Shown here one piece after another: positions 34,070-43,627 of a stretch of 64,000 bases of DNA. Position numbers and translations under genes: made by a program. Origin of the DNA: Bacteroidota bacterium. GTDB lineage: Bacteria > Bacteroidota > Bacteroidia > UKL13-3. The DNA is taken from NCBI GenBank assembly GCA_027488905.1, contig JAIYAT010000035.1:248001-312000 (forward strand), written 5' to 3'. Under the pieces are notes generated by a model, which saw nothing but the letters and a program-made list of their open reading frames with translations, did not search any database and was not told the DNA's origin. Within the stretch, counting starts at the first letter, position 1. Each line of letters starts with the position of its first letter.

Positions 34070-36769
34070 TTAGAATAATTTGGGTTGATCCGAATCAGGT
34101 TTTGGCTTATTGGATTTTCCTGATGATTTAGGCTGTTCAAATTCTTCCTCATCAGCCAATAACTTCTTTATTTTCTCTTCTTCTGCTTGAAACAAATCTA
34201 GGTTAACTGGAATTTCTTCTGCCTCTAAGTTTTCCTGCAATTGCTCCTCAATTTCATCTTGAGGGTCTGGTGGTAATAACTCAATTTGGTTCAAATCGCT
34301 ACCGCAAAACTTGTTGCCTATTGCCTTCCAACCCTTCACCTCTATGGCTTCTGCCAAATTGATTTGCTCTTCTCTCAGCAATTTTCCTTTACCAGCAGAA
34401 AGAATAACTATTGGATTTTTAAAATCTGTAGCCAACAAAATGTAATTATCCTTTTCCTCAGGGATACTCATAAACTTTTTGTTCTGCGTAAGGGTTTCAA
34501 TTAAAAATCTTTTGAGATTATACTGTTTTCCTTTGGCATCAAAATATATAACGACAATAGGCCTATTAGGTTTAAACTTACTGATATGAATCAATTGGTC
34601 GGCTTCAAAATGATTAGACAAATCAAAATTGCAAAGCTCATAATTTCCATCCTTGTAAAAGGCAATTACTTGGTCTGAACCACTGAAATTGCCAACAAAA
34701 TTCCCATGTTGATTGGTATTTAATCTTCCAATGGCTGGGTCGTACCAAATATCAATACCTCCTAAAGTTGAGACACCTTTAGATTTTAACTTAATTCCCT
34801 TTACTAAATATTTACTTACAATATTGCCTTGCACTGCCCTGCCTTTGATGGCCAATTCACTGAAATCAAAATCGAAACTTAATTTTCTAGCATGACTCAA
34901 TGGACTCAAAGTAATGCTTACCACTTCGGCCTCCCCGCTAGGGTTTGCGGTAAAATATAAAATTCTGGAGCCTGAAGAACCTTGGGTCAAATCGTATTCT
35001 TTATCTCTTGTGATACCAGTTACAGGAAAACGTTTGGCGTAACTCACCTTAGTTTTTCCATCTAAGTATATCAAGTTATAAATGCGCCTTTCATCATTCT
35101 TTCTAAATACATCAACATGAATGATGTCTTTCCCCATAAAGGCTTTATCTTGAACCTTACTTACCACCATGGTTCCGTCTTTCCTAAAAACAATAACGTC
35201 GTCAAGGTCGGAACACTCAGTTACAAAATCATCTTTTTTCAATCCAAAACCAACAAAACCTTCTGCCTTGTTTACATATAATTTTTGGTTGGCAATCGCT
35301 ACCTGCTTTGAATCGATGGTATCAAAGGTTCTGATTTCAGTGCGTCTTTCTTTGCCTTTACCATACTTTTTAAGAAGGTTTTCGAAATATTTAATGGCAT
35401 AGGCTTGAATATTTTCTAGGTTACTAGTCACCTCCGCAAGCAGATTCTCTATGCCGCGCATGATTTCATCGGCCTTAAACGAATCATACTTACTGATGCG
35501 CTTAATTTTGATTTCGGTTAACCTTAGAATATCATCTTCTGTTAATTCCCTTCTAAAAAGCTTTTTGTATTTATTCATACCCTTCCAAATGGTATCAATA
35601 ACTTCTTCAAAACTTTCGCATTCTTCTATTTCTCGGTAAATCCTTTTTTCAATAAAAATCTTTTCAATGCTGCTATAATGCCATTGCTCTTCTAACTCCT
35701 TCTTTTTAATCTCAAGCTCTTGTCGCAGTAAATCCTTTGTCTTTTCTGTAGAGATTTTGAGCAACTCATCTACACCCACAAATATGGGTTTATCCTCTAC
35801 AATGATACAAGCATTTGGAGATATACTTACCTCACAATCTGTGAAGGCATAAAGCGCATCAATGGTTTTATCAGGTGAAACACCTGCAGTGAGTTGCACT
35901 TCAATTTCTACATCCTTGGCGGTATTATCAATTACCTTTTTGATTTTTATTTTGCCAGAATCATTTGCCTTGATAATAGAATCGATTAATTGATTGGTGG
36001 TAACACTAAAAGGTACATCTTTAATAAAAAGTGTTTTGCTATCTTTCTCTTCTATTTTTGCCCTGACCCTAATTTTACCGCCCTTTTTTCCTTGGTTGTA
36101 ATTGGTTACATCTACCAAGCCACCTGTTAGAAAATCTGGGTATAAATCAAATTTCTTCCCTTTGAGGTAATCAATGCTAGCAGTAAGTAATTCACAGAAA
36201 TTATGTGGCATCACTTTGGTTGCCAAACCTACAGCAATACCTTCAACTCCTTGCGCCAGTAGCAAAGGAAACTTCATTGGCAAAGTTATAGGTTCTTTTT
36301 TTCTGCCATCATAAGAGTTTTGCCATAAGGTAGTTTGCTTGTTAAAAGCAACTTCTAAGGCAAATTTTGATAACCTAGCTTCAATATACCTAGGCGCTGC
36401 TGCCGAATCTCCTGTTCTATTATCGCCCCAGTTTCCTTGTGTTTCTATTAATAATTCTTTTTGACCCAAATTAACCATGGCATCACCAATAGCAGCGTCG
36501 CCATGTGGATGGTATTGCATGGTTTGTCCAATGACATTAGCCACTTTATTAAACCTGCCGTCATCCATTTCTTTCATGGAATGCAGGATTCTTCTTTGCA
36601 CAGGCTTAAGGCCGTCCTCAATTGCTGGAACAGCTCTTTCTAAAATTACATAGGAGGCATAATCCAAAAACCAATTCTGATACAATCCACTTACCTGGGT
36701 AATGTGGTATTCCTTGCCATTTGCATCAGTTTGACCTTCAGGATTTTCGTTAAATTTATTCTCTTCCAT
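34070..36769 (-). CDS. parC: DNA topoisomerase IV subunit A
   Basis: An 899-aa type IIA topoisomerase A subunit that decatenates chromosomes with ParE. Breakage-reunion domain: GLKPVQRRIL (54-63), YHPHGDAAIG (86-95), and the active-site Tyr128 in AAAPRYIEARLS, with the coiled-coil domain about 350-480. The C-terminal beta-pinwheel (about 520-830) is degenerate compared with GyrA and lacks an obvious QRRGGKG GyrA-box, supporting ParC. An acidic/Lys tail (EEEFEQPKSSGKS) follows. parE is not in the window. Confidence 0.9.
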   Translation of the reverse strand: MEENKFNENPEGQTDANGKEYHITQVSGLYQNWFLDYASYVILERAVPAIEDGLKPVQRRILHSMKEMDDGRFNKVANVIGQTMQYHPHGDAAIGDAMVNLGQKELLIETQGNWGDNRTGDSAAAPRYIEARLSKFALEVAFNKQTTLWQNSYDGRKKEPITLPMKFPLLLAQGVEGIAVGLATKVMPHNFCELLTASIDYLKGKKFDLYPDFLTGGLVDVTNYNQGKKGGKIRVRAKIEEKDSKTLFIKDVPFSVTTNQLIDSIIKANDSGKIKIKKVIDNTAKDVEIEVQLTAGVSPDKTIDALYAFTDCEVSISPNACIIVEDKPIFVGVDELLKISTEKTKDLLRQELEIKKKELEEQWHYSSIEKIFIEKRIYREIEECESFEEVIDTIWKGMNKYKKLFRRELTEDDILRLTEIKIKRISKYDSFKADEIMRGIENLLAEVTSNLENIQAYAIKYFENLLKKYGKGKERRTEIRTFDTIDSKQVAIANQKLYVNKAEGFVGFGLKKDDFVTECSDLDDVIVFRKDGTMVVSKVQDKAFMGKDIIHVDVFRKNDERRIYNLIYLDGKTKVSYAKRFPVTGITRDKEYDLTQGSSGSRILYFTANPSGEAEVVSITLSPLSHARKLSFDFDFSELAIKGRAVQGNIVSKYLVKGIKLKSKGVSTLGGIDIWYDPAIGRLNTNQHGNFVGNFSGSDQVIAFYKDGNYELCNFDLSNHFEADQLIHISKFKPNRPIVVIYFDAKGKQYNLKRFLIETLTQNKKFMSIPEEKDNYILLATDFKNPIVILSAGKGKLLREEQINLAEAIEVKGWKAIGNKFCGSDLNQIELLPPDPQDEIEEQLQENLEAEEIPVNLDLFQAEEEKIKKLLADEEEFEQPKSSGKSNKPKPDSDQPKLF

Positions 36770-36871
36770 TTCACTGTATCACTCAACAACAAATCTATTT
36801 ATATTTAGTAATAGACTATCCACAAAATCAGGTGGAAATTTGAAAAAAATTTTACTTTTGAAAAAAAACTT

Positions 36872-37321
36872 ATGAAAGCTCCTGCTACTGTTGAAGATTA
36901 CCTAGCTTCTTTGCCAGAAGATAGAAAACCAGCTATCGAAAAATTAATGGATTTGTGCAGAAAAGCTTTGCCAGATGCGCAAGAATGTATCAGCTATGGC
37001 ATGATTGGCTATGTTGTGCCATTTTCTATATATCCAGACGGATATCATTGTGACACTTCATTGCCTTTGCCATTTGTGGCAATAGCTTCTCAAAAAAGTC
37101 ATATTGGATTGTACCACATGGGTGTTTATGCCAAACCAGAACTTTTAAATTGGTTTCAAGAAGAATTCCCAAAACATTCAAAGCGCAAACTAGATATGGG
37201 AAAAAGCTGTATTAGGTTTAAAAAACCTGAGGATATTCCTTATGCTTTTTTAGCTGAGTTTATGTCTAAAATGTCGGTTCAAGATTGGATTAAAATTTAT
37301 GAAACCAATTACAAGAAATAA
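36872..37321 (+). CDS. DUF1801 domain protein (YdhG-like)
   Basis: A 149-aa cytoplasmic protein with the DUF1801 pattern: TVEDYLASLPEDRKPAIEKL, ISYGMIGYVVPF, HIGLYHMGVYAKPELLNWF, and DMGKSCIRFKKPEDIP at the end. Some homologues are called iron-chaperone or frataxin-like, which I regard as weak. It is divergent from parC across a 102-bp gap and convergent with the DUF4249 gene 1 nt away. Confidence 0.88.
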   Translation: MKAPATVEDYLASLPEDRKPAIEKLMDLCRKALPDAQECISYGMIGYVVPFSIYPDGYHCDTSLPLPFVAIASQKSHIGLYHMGVYAKPELLNWFQEEFPKHSKRKLDMGKSCIRFKKPEDIPYAFLAEFMSKMSVQDWIKIYETNYKK

Positions 37322-37322
37322 G

Positions 37323-38198
37323 CTATCGTAAAATAAATTTCTTGTAAGTAATTCCGTAACCTGTAAAAGACCCAATTGCACCAGAAATATTTGACTTAAC
37401 TGCGACTGGCGTAGAAAATGGCCCGCCATTATTTGCTGCATTTCTAAAGGAATCCCAAAATAAAAACTCCTTTCTTCCTATTTCTGCCATGAAATAGTGC
37501 ACAGTGTCACCGTATTTAAATGGGTTCAACAAAACAAAGGGTCTTTTTTGATTATTGATACGCTCATCATCAAATGTATAAAACCTATCGGCTATACCCC
37601 AACCCGTAAAAATTGAATCATAGTTGTTCAATAGGGCAAATCTGTAGTTATTTTGCTCAGGTCCGTCGAACCAATCTAGGTAAATGTAGGCATTTGTATC
37701 TTTTCCATTTTGTTCGAACCAAAAACTAGTGCTATCTAATTTTAAGGGTTTAGGAATGATTGTTTTCCCACTAATTTTCCTTCCGTCTTCCAATTCTATT
37801 TCCAATAAATATGGTTTTTCAATTTTTCCTTGAAAAAACGGATTGATGTAAACGCCAGGGGCCAAGGTATCAAACAAGTCTATAAACGCTTGCCTATCTG
37901 CAATGTTAAAACTTGTATCTGTTCCAGTAATCTTGCCTTCGGTTATATATACTTTGGCTCCAGAAACTGAATTTAAAGATAAATCTGGTTTGAAATAGTC
38001 AACCGTTTTTGAAATGATAACATAGTTTAAAGTAGAAACTAATTGATTAATGGATGCTTCAACCACTATTTCTTCTTTAGAGGGTGGTAAATTAATATCA
38101 ATTTCTTTTTCGCAGGCTGTTATTGATAGTAAAGCGCTTACTCCAAATAACCCTAAATGAAAATATGTTCTTAACTTTCTCAAAATCTGAAATTCCAT
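37323..38198 (-). CDS. DUF4249 lipoprotein
   Basis: A 291-aa lipoprotein (signal sequence and lipobox ITACEK, Cys29). After EIDINLPPSKEEIVVEASIN it has the DUF4249 beta-rich pattern with SVSGAKVYITEG and YLLEIELEDGRKISGKT. These proteins are encoded with CarboxypepD_reg-like TonB receptors, as here (19-nt overlap with the upstream receptor), and likely form an outer-membrane uptake pair. The ligand is unknown. Confidence 0.88.
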   Translation of the reverse strand: MEFQILRKLRTYFHLGLFGVSALLSITACEKEIDINLPPSKEEIVVEASINQLVSTLNYVIISKTVDYFKPDLSLNSVSGAKVYITEGKITGTDTSFNIADRQAFIDLFDTLAPGVYINPFFQGKIEKPYLLEIELEDGRKISGKTIIPKPLKLDSTSFWFEQNGKDTNAYIYLDWFDGPEQNNYRFALLNNYDSIFTGWGIADRFYTFDDERINNQKRPFVLLNPFKYGDTVHYFMAEIGRKEFLFWDSFRNAANNGGPFSTPVAVKSNISGAIGSFTGYGITYKKFILR

Positions 38199-40552
38199 TG
38201 TATTGATGGGACTATTGGGAATAAATAAACCATATAAGCTTTTACTTCGTTTTTTTCTATGTCTGGTAAGAAGTAAATAAAATAAGGGTTAGCACGATTG
38301 TAGACATTGTAAATACTGAAATTCCAACTGCTTTCAAACTTATTTGTTTGCTTTACAATATACGTAGCACTTATGTCCATTCTATGGTATGCAGGCAATC
38401 TAAAGCTGTTTATCTTATCATATTTATCTACAAAAACATATTTAGGCTCTCCTGTATTTGGGTCAACCCCAAACCTGTAAGCATACCTAGCATCTGGCAA
38501 TGTGGTGGCATTACCAGTGCCATACACAAATACAAAATTACCACTCCATTTTTTATTGAATTGATAGCTAAGTAATAAAGACAAATCATGGGTTCTATCA
38601 TAGCGATAAAAAAAGGCTTGACCAGCGTTCAATTCATCAAATTGTCTTGTTGTCCTGCTCCAAGTATACCCAACCCAACCATTGAGTCTACCTGCCTTTT
38701 TTCTTACAAAAAACTCTGCACCATAACTCAAACCTTCACCAAAAATCATCTCTCCTTCTAGGTTTTGATTAAAGAACAAATTAGCACCCGGTCTAAATTC
38801 TATTTGATTATACATCGGTTTATAATACAACTCCACACTGCTTTCATACATATTTTGCTGAAAATTGCGGAAATACCCTAAAGCATACTGATAAGCCAAT
38901 TGCGGTTTAATTAGACTGCTACTTGGCACCCAAAGATCAAACGGAAACTGGGCTCCACTGGTAGTGGCCAAATGCAAAAATTGATAGGTTTGGGTAAAGG
39001 AAGCTTTAACAGAGGATGCATCATTGATAACAAAAGTGCCACTAAATCTTGGTTCAAGCCGAGGATAAAAAGCAATACTTTCTCCACTAGCATATTCCTT
39101 GCTAACACCGCTAGGAAGTTGGTTATCGTTATCAAAAATTTCCTGTTTATAGGGTCCAACTAAATTAAAAGCAACTGCTCTCAAACCATAGTTAAGGGTA
39201 ATTCGATGATTTACTTGCCATTCATCTGAAAAATATATTGCACCTTCATGTGCAAACTGTTTATTTATTTCATCAGAAATATCTGCAGTTCCCACATTAC
39301 CACTTAAAATTCCAGGTTGAAACGTATGGAAGGTATAATTGAACCCAAACTTAACCAAATGTTTAGGGTGTGCAAACCAAGTAAAATCAGATTTTAGGTT
39401 CCAATCTTGAAGGCCACTTCTTAGTTTAAAACCTCCAATTCCAAAATCAAAATCATTAAATAATTCATATCTATTAAAAATCGCACTTGTGTTAACAAAG
39501 AGTTTTGGACTAAAAACGTGATTCCATCTAAGTGTTCCAGTAGAATTACCCCAGCCAAAATTAAACTTAACATTTCTATTAACTTCACTTTGATAATCTA
39601 AAATATCTCTTCCAAAATACCCACTAACAAAAATTCTGTCTTTATCCCCTAAAATGAAATTCATTTTTAGGTTCATATCGTAAAAGTAATAACTGTTTCC
39701 TTTGATTTCTTCTGGTAAGAACGGCTTTGCAAGAATGTCAATATAAGTTCTTCTGGCAGAAACTAAGAAACTACTTTTTTCCTTTTCAATAGGCCCTTCG
39801 GCACTTAAACGTGTTGAAATTAAACCGATTCCGCCACTGTATTTATACTGCGTATTATTGCCTTCACGCATGTTTACATTGAGAATTGAAGAAAGTCTTC
39901 CGCCATAATTAGCAGGGATTCCACCTTTAATTATTTCGATGTTTTTAACAGCATCTGAATTAAACACAGATAAGAACCCAAATAAATGAGAAGGATTATA
40001 CACAACAGCCTCATCCATTAGAATTAGGTTTTGGTCGGGCCCACCACCCCGCACATAAAAGCCAGTACTCGCTTCTCCTCCACTTTTTATACCTGGCAGT
40101 AAGGTAATTGCTTTTAAAACATCAGGTTCTCCGAAAATCACAGGCAAGGATTTTATCTTCTCACCACTTAGCTCTATCTTGCTCATTTCGTTGCTTTTAA
40201 CATTTTTGTCTTGTCTATCTGCATTAATTACTACCTCTTTAACTTCTAGATTTAAGGGGGATAGTGCAATCTTTAGTTGTTGATTTTTAATTTCAGTAAT
40301 TGAAACTAGTTTGCTCCTGTACCCGATATAACTAATTAAAACTTTTTTAGTTGCATTAGGTAACGACAAAGAAAAATAGCCATAAGTATTGGTAACAGTA
40401 CCTATAGAAGTTTCAGGAATCCTAATGGCAGCGCCAATTAAAGTTTCACCTGTTGCACTGTCTTTTACATAACCAGCAATAGAAAAGGTTTGAGCGAATG
40501 CTTGATTTAAGAAAGTAACAAAAAATAAAAGTAAAAAGTATATCCTAAGCAT
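38180..40552 (-). CDS. TonB-dependent receptor with carboxypeptidase-regulatory-like domain
   Basis: About 790 aa. The ATG at 40552 (MLRIYFLLLFFVTFLNQAFAQ signal peptide) is preferred to a TTG at 40567. Residues 22-105 form the CarboxypepD_reg-like domain (GYVKDSATGETLIGAAI), then a plug (LLPGIKSGGEASTGFYVRGGGPDQNLILMDEAVVYNP) and a barrel ending SIQWNFRF. This receptor class pairs with DUF4249 proteins; the downstream DUF4249 gene overlaps it by 19 nt. The transported compound cannot be read from sequence. Confidence 0.9.
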   Translation of the reverse strand: MLRIYFLLLFFVTFLNQAFAQTFSIAGYVKDSATGETLIGAAIRIPETSIGTVTNTYGYFSLSLPNATKKVLISYIGYRSKLVSITEIKNQQLKIALSPLNLEVKEVVINADRQDKNVKSNEMSKIELSGEKIKSLPVIFGEPDVLKAITLLPGIKSGGEASTGFYVRGGGPDQNLILMDEAVVYNPSHLFGFLSVFNSDAVKNIEIIKGGIPANYGGRLSSILNVNMREGNNTQYKYSGGIGLISTRLSAEGPIEKEKSSFLVSARRTYIDILAKPFLPEEIKGNSYYFYDMNLKMNFILGDKDRIFVSGYFGRDILDYQSEVNRNVKFNFGWGNSTGTLRWNHVFSPKLFVNTSAIFNRYELFNDFDFGIGGFKLRSGLQDWNLKSDFTWFAHPKHLVKFGFNYTFHTFQPGILSGNVGTADISDEINKQFAHEGAIYFSDEWQVNHRITLNYGLRAVAFNLVGPYKQEIFDNDNQLPSGVSKEYASGESIAFYPRLEPRFSGTFVINDASSVKASFTQTYQFLHLATTSGAQFPFDLWVPSSSLIKPQLAYQYALGYFRNFQQNMYESSVELYYKPMYNQIEFRPGANLFFNQNLEGEMIFGEGLSYGAEFFVRKKAGRLNGWVGYTWSRTTRQFDELNAGQAFFYRYDRTHDLSLLLSYQFNKKWSGNFVFVYGTGNATTLPDARYAYRFGVDPNTGEPKYVFVDKYDKINSFRLPAYHRMDISATYIVKQTNKFESSWNFSIYNVYNRANPYFIYFLPDIEKNEVKAYMVYLFPIVPSIQWNFRF

Positions 40553-40612
40553 ATCAGTTCCTAACAAAGCAAAGGAACGTAATGTTTATGTACTTATTAT
40601 TAGAAAATATTT

Positions 40613-41386
40613 TTAATGATCAGCAGTTTTGCTTTTACTAAACATGCTTTTAATTTTTACTGCAGGCACCCAAATTTTTGAAAGTACATACTTAAGCGGA
40701 TGTTGTTTTTTCTCCACATGCCAAACAGTAGTTCTAGCTGATTCCATGTGTTGTTTGTGAGGTGTGTAGGCGTAGGCAGCAATTGAAGTTCTATATTTCC
40801 CTTCAGGAAAATCGATTGGATCATACCCATGTAAAGTATAAGAACGGCAATGCATGATGGCAAGTCTATTAAACGGTACATCAACGGCGGTTTTCTCGCC
40901 TGTTCTGCCATCTTCTAGTCGCAGCTCACCACCATGTTCTTTCTTCCAATCTTTGTTGATATATAGTAGTAAATTTAAATTTCTATACCAATCTTCATGC
41001 AATGGATGGTAATTAAAATCGGCATGCATATCTAAAAAGCTGCCTTTCCTGCCTTGGTGAATACCGCCACCATAAAAAGTTGGGTCAATAAAAACCTCTT
41101 CATTGGTTATGTAACAAATAAGTTGTTTGAACCTATCGCTAATTAAGTCTTCATGTAATTCTTTAAAAAGTCCGCCCAATTCGTGGTACTTGCTCTTTTC
41201 GAATTTGTTTTTGGCAAATACATAATCCGCACTTGGCGTATCAATTTCTGGAATTGAATAATACAACTGAGTTAGTTTTTCCTCGTCACACAGCCCGTCA
41301 ATCCCGATATGAGGAAATGGTTTGGCTTCTAAAAATTGCTTACGTAACTGCTCTTTGTTTGCTTCTAAATAATCAAAACGAATCAT
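40613..41386 (-). CDS. 2OG-Fe(II) oxygenase (prolyl-4-hydroxylase-like)
   Basis: A 257-aa double-stranded beta-helix oxygenase. The iron triad is visible as HxD in FLDMHADFNYHP and the distal His in TLHGYDPIDFPEGKYRTS, whose Arg (KYR) would hold 2-oxoglutarate. Homologues hydroxylate proteins or small metabolites and often occur near surface-glycan genes; no partner is adjacent here. Monocistronic by context. Its 5' region (41387-41494) contains an intergenic decamer copy. Confidence 0.85.
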   Translation of the reverse strand: MIRFDYLEANKEQLRKQFLEAKPFPHIGIDGLCDEEKLTQLYYSIPEIDTPSADYVFAKNKFEKSKYHELGGLFKELHEDLISDRFKQLICYITNEEVFIDPTFYGGGIHQGRKGSFLDMHADFNYHPLHEDWYRNLNLLLYINKDWKKEHGGELRLEDGRTGEKTAVDVPFNRLAIMHCRSYTLHGYDPIDFPEGKYRTSIAAYAYTPHKQHMESARTTVWHVEKKQHPLKYVLSKIWVPAVKIKSMFSKSKTADH

Positions 41387-41479
41387 AACATTGGTTTTTT
41401 ATTCGACTGCAATTTGCCTTAGAATCCTTTTATTTCAAATGATTAAACTCATAAAATTTAATGTCTTTTATAGGTTTTT

Positions 41480-41489
41480 GGTTTGAACC
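41480..41489. repeat. Intergenic GGTTTGAACC copy
   Basis: Noncoding copy of the repeated decamer, between the DUF2805 stop (41495) and the oxygenase start (41386). It is embedded in plain AT-rich sequence with no other conserved feature. Confidence 0.9.
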
Positions 41490-41494
41490 ATGTC

Positions 41495-41767
41495 TTAACG
41501 TTTACTAATTTTATTCTGGGTTATTGCGCTTTGTCTTGAGCACCTAAATCTATCAATTTCCTGATTTCTTTTCTTAGCATGTTTCTGGCTAATACCCGAG
41601 TTTACACGTTTTCTCCATAGGTTGAAACTAGAACGCTTTAAATTTAAACGCATTACCTTAATAACCTCTGCTTCACTTAAACCGAATTGTGCTAAAATAG
41701 CTTCAAATGGGGTTCTATCCTCCCATGCCATTTCAATTATTCTATCTACATCCTCTTGCTTTACCAT
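41495..41767 (-). CDS. TIGR03643/DUF2805 family protein
   Basis: A 90-aa protein with the DUF2805 pattern IIEMAWEDRTPFEAILAQFGLSE and VIKVMRLNLKRSSFNLWRKRV, ending in a basic tail that is likely disordered. It looks like a small helix-turn-helix-like domain (FGLSEAEVIKVMR), but the function is unknown. No operon partner; the oxygenase is 108 nt downstream. Confidence 0.85.
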   Translation of the reverse strand: MVKQEDVDRIIEMAWEDRTPFEAILAQFGLSEAEVIKVMRLNLKRSSFNLWRKRVNSGISQKHAKKRNQEIDRFRCSRQSAITQNKISKR

Positions 41768-41858
41768 GCAATATAAACCATAATCTTAGGATTTTGGTTC
41801 ACTTATAAACAAAATAAGTTTCCTAATTATTTTTTTCGGATATTTTCGCCATAGATTT

Positions 41859-43586
41859 ATGAGAAACTTGTTGCCTTTTTTGTTCGTTTTTTTAGCTAAC
41901 CTTTCACACTTATTTGCACAAGATAAGGTGGATAGCCTTAGGATTGGGCTGCAAAAGGCCAAATCGAATATTGAGAAAATAGACCTTCAGAATAAGTTAG
42001 CTATTGAGTTAAAATCTACCAACCTAAAAGAATCCTTTGTTTTAAGCCAAATTGCACTTAACGAAGCCATTAGCATTGGGTATCCAAAAGGAGTTGGGGT
42101 GGCACAAAGTAATATGGGCTTATTTTATTATTTGATTAATAATATTGATAGTGCTACCTATTTTAATAAAAAAGCTATAACTCAATTGTTAAATTGCGGA
42201 GATAGCTTAGAGATTAGCAGAAATTATAACCGCTTAGGGGTTGATTTATATATTGCTGGAAAAACCAATGAAGCCGCAGAAAATTATCTTTTGGCCATTA
42301 ACTTCAGTAATAATTCAAGATTAAAAGCAAATGCTTTTAATAATTTAGGTATGATTAGTAAACACAATGGTGATCATTCTCAAGCCATTTATTATCATTC
42401 ACAAGCACTTGGAATATATGAGTTATTAGACGACAAATTATTTCAATCACGAACTTATAGTAATTTAGGAGGATGTTATTTAATAAAGAAAAATTATATA
42501 GCCGCAGAAGAGAACTACCAAATTGCAGAAAAATTAGGAAGAGAAATAAATGACAATGATTGCATTGCACAAGCTTTAAACGGCTTGGGTATTGTTGCAT
42601 CAAAGAAAGGAGAATTAGCAAAATCAATGGCCTATTTTGAGAATTCAGCGGTTATATACAAGGCGCTTAATTTTCAAAAGGAGTATGCCCAACAAATGGT
42701 AAACTTGGGAGATATTTTTACACAAAAATCAGACTATGCCAAAGCTATATCCTATTACAATAATTCGAGAATCATTTTTGAGCAAGTAAAAGACAAACAA
42801 AGTCTTTCAGCAGTATACAATAACCTAGGGAATCTTTATAATAAAAGAAAGGACAATAAGCAAGCGGTTGTTTATTTTGAAAAGGCAATTGCTTTGGCTG
42901 AATTCTCCAACGAGCAGAATTTTAAGGTGATAATAGCAAAAAACCTTAGTAGTATTTATGAGGAAATGGGCAATACTAATAAGGCCCTTGAATACAGAAA
43001 GCTTTACGATACCTATAAAGAAGCCGTAATTAATGTAGCCGAAAATGTTAAATACCTAGAGATAGACAAGACCTTAGAAGTTTCCAAAAAGGAGAAACAA
43101 CTTGTGCAACAAAATTTACAAATCGATAAAATGCAAATAAATAGGGTTTGGCTACTTGGCTTGTTGATAGCAAGTTTAATGGTAGTTTTTGTTTTATACG
43201 GTTTGAACCAAATAAGAAAGAAAAAACAACAAAAGTTAGAGCAGAATATAGATTCGATTTCAAAACAAATTGAATCCCTAAAATCTGAAAACCATCAGCT
43301 AAAAGACCAACTTGTTTTAACTGCGAACGAATTAAATAATTTAACTCATAAATATAGCGGTAACAAAGAAAATTTGCCTGAAAACCTTGTAAATCTTTCT
43401 AAAAGAGAATATGAGGTATTATTGTTTATTGCAGAAGGACTTACCGATAAGGAAATATCAGAGAAAATATTTGTTAGCATCAATACAGTTAGAACTCACA
43501 CACGCAGGATTTACGACAAACTACTTGTAAACAATAGATTAGAAGCTGTTTCAATGTTAAATAAATATCATTTAACAGGAGAATAA
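41859..43586 (+). CDS. TPR-LuxR membrane-anchored regulator
   Basis: A 575-aa Bacteroidota regulator. Signal sequence (1-20); TPR repeats over about residues 45-390 (AFNNLGMISKHNGDHSQAIYYHSQALGIYE, VYNNLGNLYNKRKDNKQAVVYFEKAI); one transmembrane helix (about 425-447, VWLLGLLIASLMVVFVLYG); a coiled coil (450-500); and a C-terminal LuxR-type HTH (LSKREYEVLLFIAEGLTDKEISEKI to HTRRIYDKL). The TPRs probably sense a periplasmic signal and the HTH binds DNA at the membrane. Two large T9SS protein genes lie just downstream, making them candidate targets. Decamer 43200-43209 (GLN) is in the transmembrane segment's end. Confidence 0.9.
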   Translation: MRNLLPFLFVFLANLSHLFAQDKVDSLRIGLQKAKSNIEKIDLQNKLAIELKSTNLKESFVLSQIALNEAISIGYPKGVGVAQSNMGLFYYLINNIDSATYFNKKAITQLLNCGDSLEISRNYNRLGVDLYIAGKTNEAAENYLLAINFSNNSRLKANAFNNLGMISKHNGDHSQAIYYHSQALGIYELLDDKLFQSRTYSNLGGCYLIKKNYIAAEENYQIAEKLGREINDNDCIAQALNGLGIVASKKGELAKSMAYFENSAVIYKALNFQKEYAQQMVNLGDIFTQKSDYAKAISYYNNSRIIFEQVKDKQSLSAVYNNLGNLYNKRKDNKQAVVYFEKAIALAEFSNEQNFKVIIAKNLSSIYEEMGNTNKALEYRKLYDTYKEAVINVAENVKYLEIDKTLEVSKKEKQLVQQNLQIDKMQINRVWLLGLLIASLMVVFVLYGLNQIRKKKQQKLEQNIDSISKQIESLKSENHQLKDQLVLTANELNNLTHKYSGNKENLPENLVNLSKREYEVLLFIAEGLTDKEISEKIFVSINTVRTHTRRIYDKLLVNNRLEAVSMLNKYHLTGE

Positions 43587-43627
43587 ATTTGAACAAATAG
43601 ATACATTTGTTTCATATTACTCAAATA